Translations under genes and position numbers: made by a program
Notes under the pieces: generated by a model
What the model saw: only the letters and a program-made list of their open reading frames with translations
Databases searched by the model: none
Told to the model about the DNA's origin: nothing
In this document: piece after piece, positions 1 to 12,329 of the stretch
Layout of the letters: every line of letters begins with the position of its first letter
Position numbering within the stretch: position 1 is the stretch's first letter
From: Siphonodentalium dalli
Taxonomy: Eukaryota; Mollusca; Scaphopoda; Gadilida; Siphonodentaliidae
DNA: 64,000 nt
Direction of reading: 5' to 3'
NCBI GenBank assembly: GCA_032622095.1
Contig: CP136064.1
Location: 135,735,954 to 135,799,953 of the forward strand

Positions 1-32
1 GTCCCTTGTTTCGTGTCACTTTAACTCCTTGA

Positions 33-1695
33 GTGGATTGTCCGCCTTTAATGATTTCATAGCGTGTGTACATGCAAGACAGTATAACACTATGATTATG
101 TCTGTAGCGGTTGTTGGTAAGATGTGAAATATAAATTTTAGTTCATTCGTGTAGTAATTTCGTATATGTTCAACGCTCTTCATTCGTAAGAGTAATTACC
201 AACTGGAAGTTGTACTATTTTTGATAAACATCGGATTTGCTCATCAGACGATAAGCTGACAATATTTACGTATGGTCTAATTAGATTCATGCATAAATGT
301 AAGGTAATTTTTGTTATGGTCAAGTTTTTTGTTAAGACCATGTTCTAACATAGATCGATAAATAAGTTAAAGGTCATTATATTCCACAGTCAAATCTATT
401 GGTGATCGAATTTGATAACTATTTTATTGGAACAACTAAGAGTATTATTTACGTGAGATCAATGAGTCCAATTATTATAAATAATAAATTGCAGGCATCG
501 GTGGATACCCGATTGCCACATTTAGTGATCACGTGATAAACTGATAAAATGTCCAAGTGACGTACTATAATGAGCAAAAAAAATGAGTTGACCTTCGGCT
601 GCGTCCCGATTGGGTACTGAGCTGACACCGGGGATAAATTGACCAATGACTGCCATTGTATCCTTTGACAGATATGCGTGCGCAGACTCGTTTGATGTTC
701 GCTATCGCATTACTATGTTTTAATAGCCGAGCCTCCACTTCTCGTCTGACTCTCTTACCGACAAGACCTGTCTACACAGTACTTCTCCGGCAGACTATTC
801 ATCCACTGGTAGGCCTACATACAGGTATGCCCATTTTTTTGCTCATTTGCTCATTTTTATTGCTCATTTGCTCATTTTATTGCTCATTTTTTTGCTCATT
901 TGCTCATTTATTTGCTCATTTGCTCATTTTTATTGCTCATTTGCTCATTTTCTTGCTCATTTGCTCATTTATTTGCTCATTTGCTCATTTTTATTGCTCA
1001 TTTGCTCATTTTCTTGCTCATTTGCTCATTTTCTTGCTCATTTGCTCATTTTTATGCTCATTTGCTCATTTTTATTGCTCATTTGCTCATTTTCTTGCTC
1101 ATTTGCTCATTTTCTTGCTCATTTGCTCATTTTTTGCTCAGTTTTTTGCTCATTTGCTCATTGATTGGTGCATACTCAAGAGTCATATACCTAACATCCA
1201 ATGTATGTTAATGGTGTCATAGCGTGGGTACATAGAAGACTGTATAACACTATGCCTATGTCCGTATCTGTTGTCACACCGTGAGTGGATTGTCCGCCTT
1301 TAATGATGTCATAGCGTGTGTACATGCAAGACAGTATAATACTATGATTATGTCTGTAGCTGTTGTTGGTAAGATGTGAAATATAAATTTCAAGGTTCAA
1401 TTCATTCGTGTAGTAATTTCGTATATGTTCAACGCTCTTCATTCGTGCGCTTGTATTGTTAACATTCATTCATAATGAGTGTCCTTTTAGATCGATAAAT
1501 AAGTTAAAGGTCATTACATTCCACAGTCAAATCTATTGGTGATCGAATTTGATAACTATTTTATTGGAACAACTAAGAGTATTATTTACGTGAGATCAAT
1601 GAGTCCAATTATTATAAATAATACATTGCAGGCATCGGTGGATACCCGATTGCCACATTTAGTGATCACGTGATAAACTGATAAAATGTCCAAAG
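33..1695. repeat. Diverged direct repeat flanking a minisatellite
   Basis: Sequence at 33-188 recurs at 1271-1447, and 351-556 recurs at 1483-1693, in the same orientation. A partial third copy begins near 1212. The copies sit on both sides of the 836-1163 minisatellite. No coding potential is convincing. The likely explanation is a segmental duplication of an unidentified dispersed repeat. Confidence 0.8.
836..1163. repeat. Minisatellite of TTGCTCAT units
   Basis: About 330 bp consist of alternating TTGCTCATT and TTTATTGCTCATT or TTCTTGCTCATT blocks. All three plus-strand frames stay open across it only because the unit lacks stops, so those frames are not genes. Confidence 0.95.
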
Positions 1696-1699
1696 CGTA

Positions 1700-2845
1700 A
1701 GTATGAATGTGGGGCGATAAGTGGTTATTACGTAATGTTGTTATAACAATGTCATCAAAGCAATTTCTATAATTGAGTGTCCTGGACGTATGCATGTTTT
1801 GGCTAACTAATTATCGTGTGAATGACACAGTTTATCAACCTTAATTGATACTAACCCGTTTGTTCAGACATTAAATCGATATGTTTTCTGAATAGCATAT
1901 AACTGTGACCCGGGAAATAATATAATTCATTTGGTAAAGCAAAGGTGTGAAAGACACATTGTTACCACCAATGTCGCGTGTGTGATTGCGTGTACAGCGA
2001 ATATGACAATTCATTCTGGAAGGTTGTAATTTCACATTACAATTTTCGACCGTTAGGGATTGAACATAGTACATCTCAAAACTTCCAATAATTCACGATA
2101 ATACACACCTGTCATATGGGATAGAGAGAGTGTAAAGAATAAACGCTCTTTATTATTTATGTAAAAGTAATGGTGTCTATTTTCAGGTATGACAATTATA
2201 TGAACTGCGTCCGATAAAACACTGGAATGTATGCATTCATATCGATGGTCACAATGTCCAATAAAGCTATTTTCTAAACATCGATTAATAAATTCATGAA
2301 AAATATTTGAAAAAAAAATATTACGAAAGATATTACGCGCAAATAATTTAACATTCGACATTTTTTAATATCGAGTTTATCAGAAACCGAAAACTCGTTA
2401 TAAATTTTTTATTTAAACTTTTTTTAGAGAAATAATTTTGAGGGTTTTGATAATTTGGAAGTTTGGAAATTTTGGGGTTTTGATAATTTGGAAGTTTGGA
2501 AATTTTTAAATTTTTTGGAAAAAATAATTTTTGGAAAAAATAAATTTTTGAAGTTTTGAATTTTTTTTTTTTGGGTTTTGTTATTTTGGGAATATTTTAG
2601 TACAACCAATTTTAGACCCCAAAGATTCTATTTTTAGAAGTGGAGCGAACGAGGCTCCTATTCTTCTGATGAGGCATTTTTGTGGATGCAAAGTTGACGG
2701 GGCGGTCCCCAGTAGATGTGCCCGCAGAGAGCCACTGGCCATTTAAACTGTCGTCCAATCCAAGTAAGGACAGCAGTCCATCTGTAAATAAGATCGATGG
2801 ACAGCAGTCCATTTGTAAATAAGATATCCTGCCCATCATCCACGG
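1700..2845. other. Non-coding, AT-rich stretch
   Basis: No gene is recognisable. At 2400-2600 there is T-rich low-complexity sequence with a short repeat of GATAATTTGGAAGTTTGGAAA. At 2770-2826 a segment beginning GGACAGCAGTCCAT is tandemly duplicated. Short open frames here are unremarkable. Confidence 0.6.
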
Positions 2846-3148
2846 TTAGATTATCAAACCATTAACTTTGCTCACCGCCAGTATGGTGTCAATGTTTTCC
2901 TCGACAAGGTCCCATATCTGTGTGAAGTTATACAGCCCCGGAGGAACGTCTATTTCTTTAATAATTCCGCGACTGTTCTTCCACGAGAACGACTCCCCAT
3001 TGTTTATGTTGTACCACCAAACTGTATAAGTGATTGAGCGGAGGCCAACTCGTAGATCCCAACCGCGGTTGTCAATGCATTGGAGGAGTTCCACCGCCTC
3101 GCCTTTTTGGACATCTGTGAGTGTTATGAACGTACATATAGCGAAGCT
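2846..3148 (-). pseudogene. Fragment of a virus-like structural-type protein (uncertain)
   Basis: An open frame of about 100 residues lacks a convincing ATG and is duplicated at 3378-3683. Its middle reads VGLRSITYTVWWYNI, followed by a W-rich stretch, then PPGLYNF. This layout is one I loosely associate with penton- or fibre-like proteins of Polinton-type elements in invertebrates; that is memory-based, not tested. The duplicated copy loses its original C-terminus at the junction. Treat it as a fossil fragment of unknown function. Confidence 0.3.
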
Positions 3149-3991
3149 ACTATTATATGTATACACGTATACAATATAATAATGACGAATAAGGCGTTCG
3201 GCTTTAATAGCGAGGCTAAGTACAGGACTGGTGGAGTATTCAACTCCAAAGTTGTCTTAGAGCTAACACGTTCCAATATCCAGATACCGACATACCTATC
3301 CTGATGTGTTTCAGAAGTACCTGCTGTCTAAAGTCGAGTCTTTACTCAAGACCCGAAATTTTTGGCCGAGGTGTCCATTAATGACCCACCACTTGTTTCG
3401 GCCAATTTCCGTTCATTTTCAGACTTTGCCTATTTTCGAGGCATTTTTGAACTTTTGTGAAGTTATACAGCCCCGGAGGAACGTCTATTTCTTTAATAAT
3501 TCCGCGACTGTTCTTCCACGAGAACGACTCCCCATTGTTTATGTTGTACCACCAAACTGTATAAGTGATTGAGCGGAGGCCAACTCGTAGATCCCAACCG
3601 CGGTTGTCAATGCATTGGAGGAGTTCCACCGCCTCGCCTTTTTGGACATCTGTGAGTGTTATGAACGTACATATAGCGAAGCTACTATTATATGTATACA
3701 CGTATACAATATAATAATGACGAATAAGGCGTTCGGCTTTAATAGCGAGGCTAAGTACAGGACTGGTGGAGTATTCAACTCCAAAGTTGTCTTAGAGCTA
3801 ACACGTTCCAATATCCAGATACCGACATACCTATCCTGATGTGTTTCAGAAGTACCTGCTGTCTAAAGTCGAGTCTTTACTCAAGACCCGAAATTTTTGG
3901 CCGAGGTGTCCATTAATGACCCACCACTTGTTTCGGCCAATTTCCGTTCATTTTCAGACTTTGCCTATTTTCGAGGCATTTTTGAACTTTT
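2922..3991. repeat. 535-bp tandem duplication
   Basis: Positions 2922-3456 and 3457-3991 are near-identical direct copies offset by 535 bp. Each copy carries the same minus-strand open frame. The second copy runs into the 390-bp satellite array, whose monomer shares the segment around GGCATTTTTGAACTTT with the end of each copy. The array may therefore have recruited this sequence. Confidence 0.9.
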
Positions 3992-6900
3992 TTCCAGAAT
4001 ATTTTTTTACAGGAATTTTTTTCTCGACCTACTTAAGACGTTGCCATGGTCATTTGCCACATTTTACCTATTTTTTCTGACCGAGCAGAGGGGGGATTTC
4101 TATTTGACCCACTTTTTCGGACTCGGCCCGAAATATTTTCGGCCCAAAAAGTTCGGCCCAGGTGGCCATTTTTTAATATTTGACAGTTTGCCACATTTTC
4201 CGAAATTTTCCCGACCGAGCAGAGCGAAAACTGGGATTCGACCCACTTTTTCTGACTCGACCCAAAAACTTTTCGGCCCAAAAAGTTCGGCCCAGGTGGC
4301 CATTTATGACCCTGCACTTGTTTCGGACTATTTCCGTTTATTTTCGGACTTTGCCTATTTTCGAGGCATTTAAAAACTTGTTTCCAGAATTGTTTTTTGC
4401 AGGAAATTTTGTCTCGCCCTACTTAAGACGTTGCCATGGTCATTTGCCACATTTCCCCAAATTTTCCTGACCGAGCAAAGCGGGAATTTCTATTTGACCC
4501 ACTTTTTCGGACTCGACCCAAAAACTTTTCGGCCCAAAATGTTCGGCCCAGGTGGCCATTTTTTAATATGTGACAGTTTGCCACATTTTCCGAAATTTTC
4601 CCGACCGAGCAGAGCGAAAATTGGGATTCGACCCACTTTTTCTGACTCGACCCAAAAACTTTTCGGCCCAAAAAGTTCGGCCGAGGTGGCCATTTATGAC
4701 CCTGCACTTGTTTCGGACTATTTCCGTTTATTTTCGGACTTTGCCTATTTTCGAGGCATTTTAAAACTTTTTTCCAGAATTTTTTTTCGCAGGAAATTTT
4801 GTCTCGCCCTTCTTAAGACGTTGCCTTGGTCATTTGCCACATTTTCCCAAATTTTCCTGACCGAGCAAAGCGGGAATTTCTATTTGACCCACTTTTTCGG
4901 ACTCGACCCAAAAACTTTTCGGCCCAAAAAGTTCGGCCCAGGTGGCCATTTTTTAATATGTGACAGTTTGCCACATTTTCCGAAATTTTCCCGACCGAGC
5001 AGAGCGAAAACTGGGATTCGACCCACTTTTTCTGACTCGACCCAAAAACTTTTCGGCCCAAAAAGTTCGGCCCAGGTGGCCATTTATGACCCTGCACTTG
5101 TTTCGAACTATTTCCGTTTATTTTCGGACTTTGCCTATTTTCGAGGCATTTAAAAACTTTTTTCCAGAATTTTTTTTCGCAGGAAATTTTGTCTCGCCCT
5201 ACTTAAGACGCTGCCATGGTCATTTGCCCCATTTTCCCAAATTTTCCTGACCGAGCAAAGCGGGAATTTCTATTTGACCCACTTTTTCGGACTCGACCCA
5301 AAAACTTTCGGCCCAAAAAGTTCGGCCCAGGTGGCCATTTTTTAATATGTGACAGTTTGCCACATTTTCCGAAATTTTCCCGACCGAGCAGAGCGAAAAC
5401 TGGGATTCGACCCACTTTTTCGGACTCGACCCAAAAACTTTTCAGACCAAAAAGTTCGGCCCAGGTGGCCATTTATGACCCTGCACTTGTTTCGGACTAT
5501 TTCCGTTTATTTTCGGACTTTGCCTATTTTCGAGGCATTTAAAAACTTTTTTCCAGAATTTTTTTTCGCAGGAAATTTTGTCTCGCCCTACTTAAGACGT
5601 TGCCATGGTCATTTGCCACATTTTCCGAAATTTTCCCGACCGAGCAGAGCGAAAACTGGGATTCGACCCACTTTTTCTGACTCGACCCAAAATCTTTTCG
5701 GCCCAAATTTTTCGGCCGAGGTGGCCATTTATGACCCTGCACTTGTTTCGGACTATTTCCGTTTATTTTCGGACTTTGCCTATTTTCGAGGCATTTTAAA
5801 ACTTTTTTCCAGAATTTGTTTTCGCAGGAAATTTTTCTCGCCCTACTTAAGACGTTGCCATGGTCATTTGCCACATTTTCCCAAATTTTCCTGACCGAGC
5901 AAAGCGGGAATTTCTATATGACCCACTTTTTCGGACTCGACCCAAAAACTTTTCGGCCCAAAAAGTTCGGCCCAGGTGGCCATTTTTTAATATGTGACAG
6001 TTTGCCACATTTTCCGAAATTTTCCCGACCGAGCAGAGCGAAAACTGGGATTCGACCCACTTTTTCTGACTCGACCCAAAATCTTTTCGGCCCAAAATTT
6101 TCGGCCGAGGTGGCCATTTATGACCCTGCACTTGTTTCGGACTATTTCCGTTTATTTTCGGACTTTGCCTATTTTCGAGGCATTTAAAAACTTGTTTCCA
6201 GAATTGTTTTTTGCAGGAAATTTTGTCTCGCCCTACTTAAGACGTTGCCATGGTCATTTGCCACATTTCCCCAAATTTTCCTGACCGAGCAAAGCGGGAA
6301 TTTCTATTTGACCCACTTTTTCGGACTCGACCCAAAAACTTTTCGGCCCAAAATGTTCGGCCCAGGTGGCCATTTTTTAATATGTGACAGTTTGCCACAT
6401 TTTCCGAAATTTTCCCGACCGAGCAGAGCGAAAATTGGGATTCGACCCACTTTTTCTGACTCGACCCAAAAACTTTTCGGCCCAAAAAGTTCGGCCGAGG
6501 TGGCCATTTATGACCCTGCACTTGTTTCGGACTATTTCCGTTTATTTTCGGACTTTGCCTATTTTCGAGGCATTTTAAAACTTTTTTCCAGAATTTTTTT
6601 TCGCAGGAAATTTTGTCTCGCCCTTCTTAAGACGTTGCCTTGGTCATTTGCCACATTTTCCCAAATTTTCCTGACCGAGCAAAGCGGGAATTTCTATTTG
6701 ACCCACTTTTTCGGACTCGACCCAAAAACTTTTCGGCCCAAAAAGTTCGGCCCAGGTGGCCATTTTTTAATATGTGACAGTTTGCCACATTTTCCGAAAT
6801 TTTCCCGACCGAGCAGAGCGAAAACTGGGATTCGACCCACTTTTTCTGACTCGACCCAAAAACTTTTCGGCCCAAAAAGTTCGGCCCAGGTGGCCATTTA

Positions 6901-8480
6901 TGACCCTGCACTTGTTTCGAACTATTTCCGTTTATTTTCGGACTTTGCCTATTTTCGAGGCATTTAAAAACTTTTTTCCAGAATTTTTTTTCGCAGGAAA
7001 TTTTGTCTCGCCCTACTTAAGACGCTGCCATGGTCATTTGCCCCATTTTCCCAAATTTTCCTGACCGAGCAAAGCGGGAATTTCTATTTGACCCACTTTT
7101 TCGGACTCGACCCAAAAACTTTCGGCCCAAAAAGTTCGGCCCAGGTGGCCATTTTTTAATATGTGACAGTTTGCCACATTTTCCGAAATTTTCCCGACCG
7201 AGCAGAGCGAAAACTGGGATTCGACCCACTTTTTCGGACTCGACCCAAAAACTTTTCAGACCAAAAAGTTCGGCCCAGGTGGCCATTTATGACCCTGCAC
7301 TTGTTTCGGACTATTTCCGTTTATTTTCGGACTTTGCCTATTTTCGAGGCATTTAAAAACTTTTTTCCAGAATTTTTTTTCGCAGGAAATTTTGTCTCGC
7401 CCTACTTAAGACGTTGCCATGGTCATTTGCCACATTTTCCGAAATTTTCCCGACCGAGCAGAGCGAAAACTGGGATTCGACCCACTTTTTCTGACTCGAC
7501 CCAAAATCTTTTCGGCCCAAATTTTTCGGCCGAGGTGGCCATTTATGACCCTGCACTTGTTTCGGACTATTTCCGTTTATTTTCGGACTTTGCCTATTTT
7601 CGAGGCATTTTAAAACTTTTTTCCAGAATTTGTTTTCGCAGGAAATTTTTCTCGCCCTACTTAAGACGTTGCCATGGTCATTTGCCACATTTTCCCAAAT
7701 TTTCCTGACCGAGCAAAGCGGGAATTTCTATATGACCCACTTTTTCGGACTCGACCCAAAAACTTTTCGGCCCAAAAAGTTCGGCCCAGGTGGCCATTTT
7801 TTAATATGTGACAGTTTGCCACATTTTCCGAAATTTTCCCGACCGAGCAGAGCGAAAACTGGGATTCGACCCACTTTTTCTGACTCGACCCAAAATCTTT
7901 TCGGCCCAAAATTTTCGGCCGAGGTGGCCATTTATGACCCTGCACTTGTTTCGGACTATTTCCGTTTATTTTCGGACTTTGCCTATTTTCGAGGCATTTA
8001 AAAACTTTTTTCCAGAATTGTTTTTCGCAGGTAATTTTGTCTCGCCCTACTTAAGACGTTGCCATGGTCATTTGCCACATTTTCCCAAATTTTCCTGACC
8101 GAGCAAAGCGGGAATTTCTATTTGACCCACTTTTTCGGACTCGACCCAAAAACTTTTCGGCCCAAAAAGTTCGGCCCAGGTGGCCATTTTTTAATATGTG
8201 ACAGTTTGCCACATTTTCCGAAATTTTCCCGACCGAGCAGAGCGAAAACTGGGATTCGACCCACTTTTTCGGACTCGACCCAAAAACTTTTCGGCCCAAA
8301 AAGTTCGGCCCAGGTGGCCATTTATGACCCTGCACTTGTTTCGGACTATTTCCGTTTATTTTCGGACTTTGCCTATTTTCGAGGCATTTAAAAACTTTTT
8401 TCCAGAATTTTTTTTCGCAGGAAATTTTGTCTCGCCCTACTTAAGACGTTGCCATGGTCATTTGCCACATTTTCCCAAAT
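3992..8480. repeat. 390-bp satellite with 1,814-bp higher-order repeat
   Basis: The landmark ACTTAAGACG recurs about every 390 bp from 4030 to 8441, with two intervals of about 257 bp. The whole pattern repeats with a period of 1,814 bp: 4423-6236 and 6237-8050 are almost identical. Each monomer contains two ~133-bp subrepeats (GACCGAGCA(A/G)AGCG ... GGTGGCCA), and the short monomers have lost one (390-133=257). Long open frames on both strands repeat with the satellite and are artefacts of its composition. Confidence 0.95.
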
Positions 8481-8930
8481 TTTTTGAATAAGGAATAAGG
8501 AATAAGGAATAAGTAACGAAATTCACGCTGCTTGTGACATTTATTGTGTATAATGTATGATGTCTTAATGTTTAAATAGTTAAGTGAAATAAATTTGTAT
8601 TTCTTTGAATTATTATTATGCATTTATTATAAGACCCCTTTTCGGACAGTAATTTCAAACGGCGCGTGTCACCTGTGGCAATCTGAGCGTTTATGTATGG
8701 GCGTATTTTGCCGTGACAGACTCCATTGTGTCAATTCCCGCTCTGGGGCTCTGAAGTGTCAACTGTCGACCAATCCGCGTAAAGCTCTGTTGTGTCAGCC
8801 TGTCATTTATGAGCGCCATGAATAACTAAGAGCTCCTTGGTGCAAGCCGTTAACCAATCCGCGCGAAGCTCTTATGTGATTATCTCACCAAATTACATAC
8901 CTCATCTAAATACATCTTAGCTACTATTCG
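8481..8930. other. Short AATAAGG microsatellite and unassigned sequence
   Basis: Four to five copies of the 7-mer GAATAAG(GAATAAG) lie at 8485-8513 immediately after the satellite. The remainder (8630-8900) is somewhat GC-richer and contains two related segments around AATCCGCG(T/C)(A/G)AAGCTCT at 8770 and 8855. I recognise no gene. Confidence 0.5.
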
Positions 8931-10160
8931 GATCTGCTTTCCCGGTCGAAAAAGGTTTAGTTTGACCAAAGAATATATAAGTATTACACACAGACACACG
9001 AATTATCAACTCAAAATTTAGAAAAATGACAGTTTTTATATCGACATAAATCGATTTTAATTGCAAATCCCATGTTAAATTTTATCATCGAAAAAAATTC
9101 ATTTCTTCCACCTAAAACATAATTATGTGCTGTATCCTATCATTTTAGGAATATATAAGTATCCCACTCAGACACACCAAGTCTCACCTTAAAATTTTGA
9201 AAAATAAGAGATTTATCAACATAAATCGATTTGTATGGCAGATCCCATGTTAAATAAATTTTAGGGCCCTTCAAATGTTTTCTGAGCTGTTCCATATTGG
9301 GCACCAGAGTTCATATTTGACCGGTTCTACATGATAATTGTGCAACAGTACAGTCGCGTTACTTTATACGTCAACATTGGTCATTATCACTCGACAAATT
9401 TATTTCCGTCTATCGTATCAACCCCTATTTCCCCCGCGTAGCCTGACTAAGTGTCAACATTGGTCTTTATCGCTCCACTAATTTGTATCATTTCATCGGT
9501 ATGAATTCCATATCCAATTATCCACATATAACCAACCCAATCTCTAATCCCAGTCCAATTGATTTATTTTTTTCATCGCTATAGTCACGTTACGAAATAT
9601 TTTATTGCGTGATACTTGTACTTATATGTCTATGGTATTACTATAGTATACCGTATACGTATATCAATTGCTATTCCTTTCTATATAATTCTGGTGCCAT
9701 CTATAGAGATAGAGATAATTTCCGACCCCCCGGCCCCCCCCAATTTTATATCATTGCTGCTTTAGTACAGTCGCGATGCATTACATGGCAACATCGCTCC
9801 ACTAATTTATGTCAGTTCATCGGTACGAACCCCTTTTTCTCCGAGTGCATATAACCAACCCAACATCTTATCCCGGCCTAAATTATTATTTTTATTTTCA
9901 TCGGTATAGTTGTGTTACATACATATTTTTATCATTTGATTCTAATTTGTATTGTACCACTATAGAAGTCCATAAATGACTATTCTGGCACTATATAGAG
10001 ATGACTAAGATTCTGACACACCCCCCCCCCTATTTTATAACCTTGTTGCAACAGTAGAGTTGAGATGCATAATATGTCAACATTGGTCGTTATCGCTCTA
10101 CAAATTTATATCGGTTCAACCCTTAGTGACCTTAGTTCCCTGTAATGCCCACCCCTCCCT
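8930..10160. repeat. Dispersed repeat family R1
   Basis: This segment recurs at 32,570-33,030, 33,800-33,900 and 38,084-38,760. Shared landmarks are CTATTCGGATCTGCT, AATATATAAGTAT, TTTTCTGAGCTGTTC and GCGTTACTTTATACGTCAAC. The copy here is uninterrupted across the point (about 9,353) where the other copy carries the 33,901-38,083 insertion, so it acts as an empty-site reference. No protein is encoded. Confidence 0.85.
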
Positions 10161-10440
10161 CAATTTAATTTTTCATTTGTATTATAGTCTCGTTATGTAC
10201 ACATTTTATCTCTTATAACTTTTGCTTCAACGCGCCAAGTTCTGCTGCAGACAATACAAAACTGACAACATATTGAAATGTAAGCAGGCTTCAAACTCAT
10301 ATTATCCAAGAAAAACTCTAGCTACATCAGAAATTTGTGTATAAGGTGTACTCGCATTTGTTGCGTTAAAAACCAAAGGTCCCAAGTCAAGGTCCAAATC
10401 CCCAACAAACTGATGTGAGGTTTAACTCCATCTACATACA

Positions 10441-10566
10441 GCAATGTCAAAAGTAATTGATCACTTAACCACAGCAGAATTATGGGTAATTTTTCAGGAT
10501 TTTAAATCCTGAAAAATTACCCATAATTCTGCTGTGGTTAAGTGGTCAATTACTTTGGGCATTACT
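10441..10566. repeat. Near-perfect hairpin
   Basis: Two ~60-bp arms are inverted around the centre ATTTTAAAT near 10,503. The left arm ends TAATTTTTCAGGA and the right arm begins TCCTGAAAAATTA. A third single-arm copy lies at 10,612-10,665. This looks like a MITE or a fold-back of a dispersed repeat. Confidence 0.9.
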
Positions 10567-11579
10567 GTATCCCATATAAGGATGTGAGGTCTAATGATAA
10601 CTCCATCTACATACAGTAATGTCCAAAGTAATTGACCACTTAACCATAGCAGAATTATGGCGTTCAATATGGTCTACCTAATTCTGCTCCAAAAACATGT
10701 ATATTGAATATATGGATGTTTATTGGGGGGAAACCGATAATTTCAATGATATTTTCATTAACTGGGATCCAAAAACCGACCTACGGGAGCGCGCTTCGCG
10801 CGCGACTGTTTCTTAAGCATATGTGCATATTTAATAAGTCAACAATTGGAATCACAATTAACAGATAAGATTGGCGGGGGTCCCTTGCGCTTGCGCGATC
10901 TGTCCATCAAAACATATTTAGACATCTCAAGACACGTAAGACCCAATAACTTAATATACAGAATAGATACATCTATTGCCTGAGTGACTAATATTTATAT
11001 TTGTTACAATGGGGTCAAATAGTTGCGAAGACAGCACCACAATTCTTTCCCTCCATAGTAAATCTTAAAACAACTTCTAAAGAATTATTTATTTACCTTA
11101 TATTTGGTATGGAGCGTCCTTGGTTTACTGGAGTTCAGATTTGTTAACATCACGTCACCAAGTCAATTACTTGCGAAGCCACAGCCATAACTATTTCCCT
11201 CCATAGTAATTATCAAAACAACTTCTTAAGAACACTTGACCAGGTCAGTCGCGCAATGATTGGAAGAGCCACGGTCAATCCTTTTTTTTTAAACCAAATT
11301 TTACATTTAAATTATTCCTTTATTTAACCAAAAAAAAAAATTAAATGAGAAAATTAAATTTTACTACTTGCTAAATTTTATCTTTTAATTATTTCATTTA
11401 AATTTTAGACTAAAATTTAAAAATATACAGTCCCAGTATTTACAGTATACTAAGTCCAAGTCTTTATAATCTGTTGAGTGACGCCACAGTCATTTACTTG
11501 CTTTGTTAGTAATAATTTGAAGGATTACTTGTTTAAACGCAATTGTTATCAAAATATTTTATGTATTTTTTATAATTTC
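10567..11579. other. Intergenic; AT-rich low complexity
   Basis: No gene is visible. It contains two diverged copies of a segment with TTTCCCTCCATAGTAA (11,045 and 11,193). A run of A/T low-complexity sequence lies at 11,290-11,430. Confidence 0.5.
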
Positions 11580-12320
11580 TATTTATATGTAATACTATAA
11601 TCTTGGTGGCGTTACCATTTATGACTATGGTTTTCTTGTTAATTTTTGTCCACAGGCTAAGCCGCTTGCCGGGGAGTTGGGAGGGCGATAAAAACATCCT
11701 ACAAGACAACGTTTTGTGTTAATTGTAACCTCTATCCAGATATTTTCTACTTCGTCACTGTCAAGTTCATCGCGTATTTTGAATGGTATTGTGTCACGAA
11801 CGTAAATACACCCCCTCCTGTTCTGCCATCTATCCTGTCTTTGCGGGCAGGATCATGGTAGCCAGGAAGATGGATGTCTGAATCCGGGATAGAATGATCG
11901 AGCCATGATTCGGTTAATAGACATAATTATGTCGTACTCCCCACTTGATGTTTCGGCTGCAAGTATATCTACTTTATTTCTGATACTCTGTGTATTCAGT
12001 ACAAGTACCGAGTTATTGTGTTGTTCGGTTGAGGGGCCTGGGTTAGTCTCCACGTCTCCTGCCAGGACCAAAAGAGCCTTTGCTAAAGATACCGCGAATA
12101 CTGTTAGAAATGTCACGTACGTGAAGAGGAATACAGTTGTGTGTGACATCGCAAATTTAGTGTTCATCTTCGTCTTTTTATCATCGGAATTTGGAGAATT
12201 AGATAGTTTCTTGCCTGCCAAGATATGTTTGAGAGCGCAGAATTGTTCCATCGGGAAGAAAATGAAAACCAACAGTGTCAACGTTAACTCGTTTGGGACT
12301 TGATTCTTTTGAGAAAACAT
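11580..12320 (-). pseudogene. Internally deleted LINE with N-terminal 2A motif
   Basis: The ATG at 12,320 opens a frame with hydrophobic stretches at residues 16-33 and 60-80, then the 2A recoding motif DVETNPGP at residues 89-96 (about 12,033-12,056). After it comes the beginning of an APE-type endonuclease (NTQSIRNK...). A 4-bp net insertion near 11,930 shifts the frame relative to the copy at 31,481-31,915. At about 11,640 the endonuclease stops abruptly and joins sequence matching the 3' end of the plus-strand LINE at 42,840-42,910 (GGTAACGCCACCAAGAT). The whole middle, including the reverse transcriptase, is therefore missing. 2A motifs at this position are known from APE-type non-LTR elements of several marine invertebrates. 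This copy is dead. Confidence 0.85.
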
Positions 12321-12329
12321 TACTCACAG

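Noticed and set aside
656-1222. Three overlapping plus-strand open frames up to 188 codons
   Set aside because: They read through the TTGCTCAT minisatellite in all frames; the products are simple Leu/Phe/Cys/Ser repeats.
836-8480. CRISPR-like regular arrays
   Set aside because: Units are contiguous tandem repeats without unique spacers, and the DNA is eukaryotic.
3897-8491. Many open frames of 60-240 codons on both strands
   Set aside because: They recur with the 390-bp and 1,814-bp satellite periods in several frames and strands at once, so they reflect composition, not genes.
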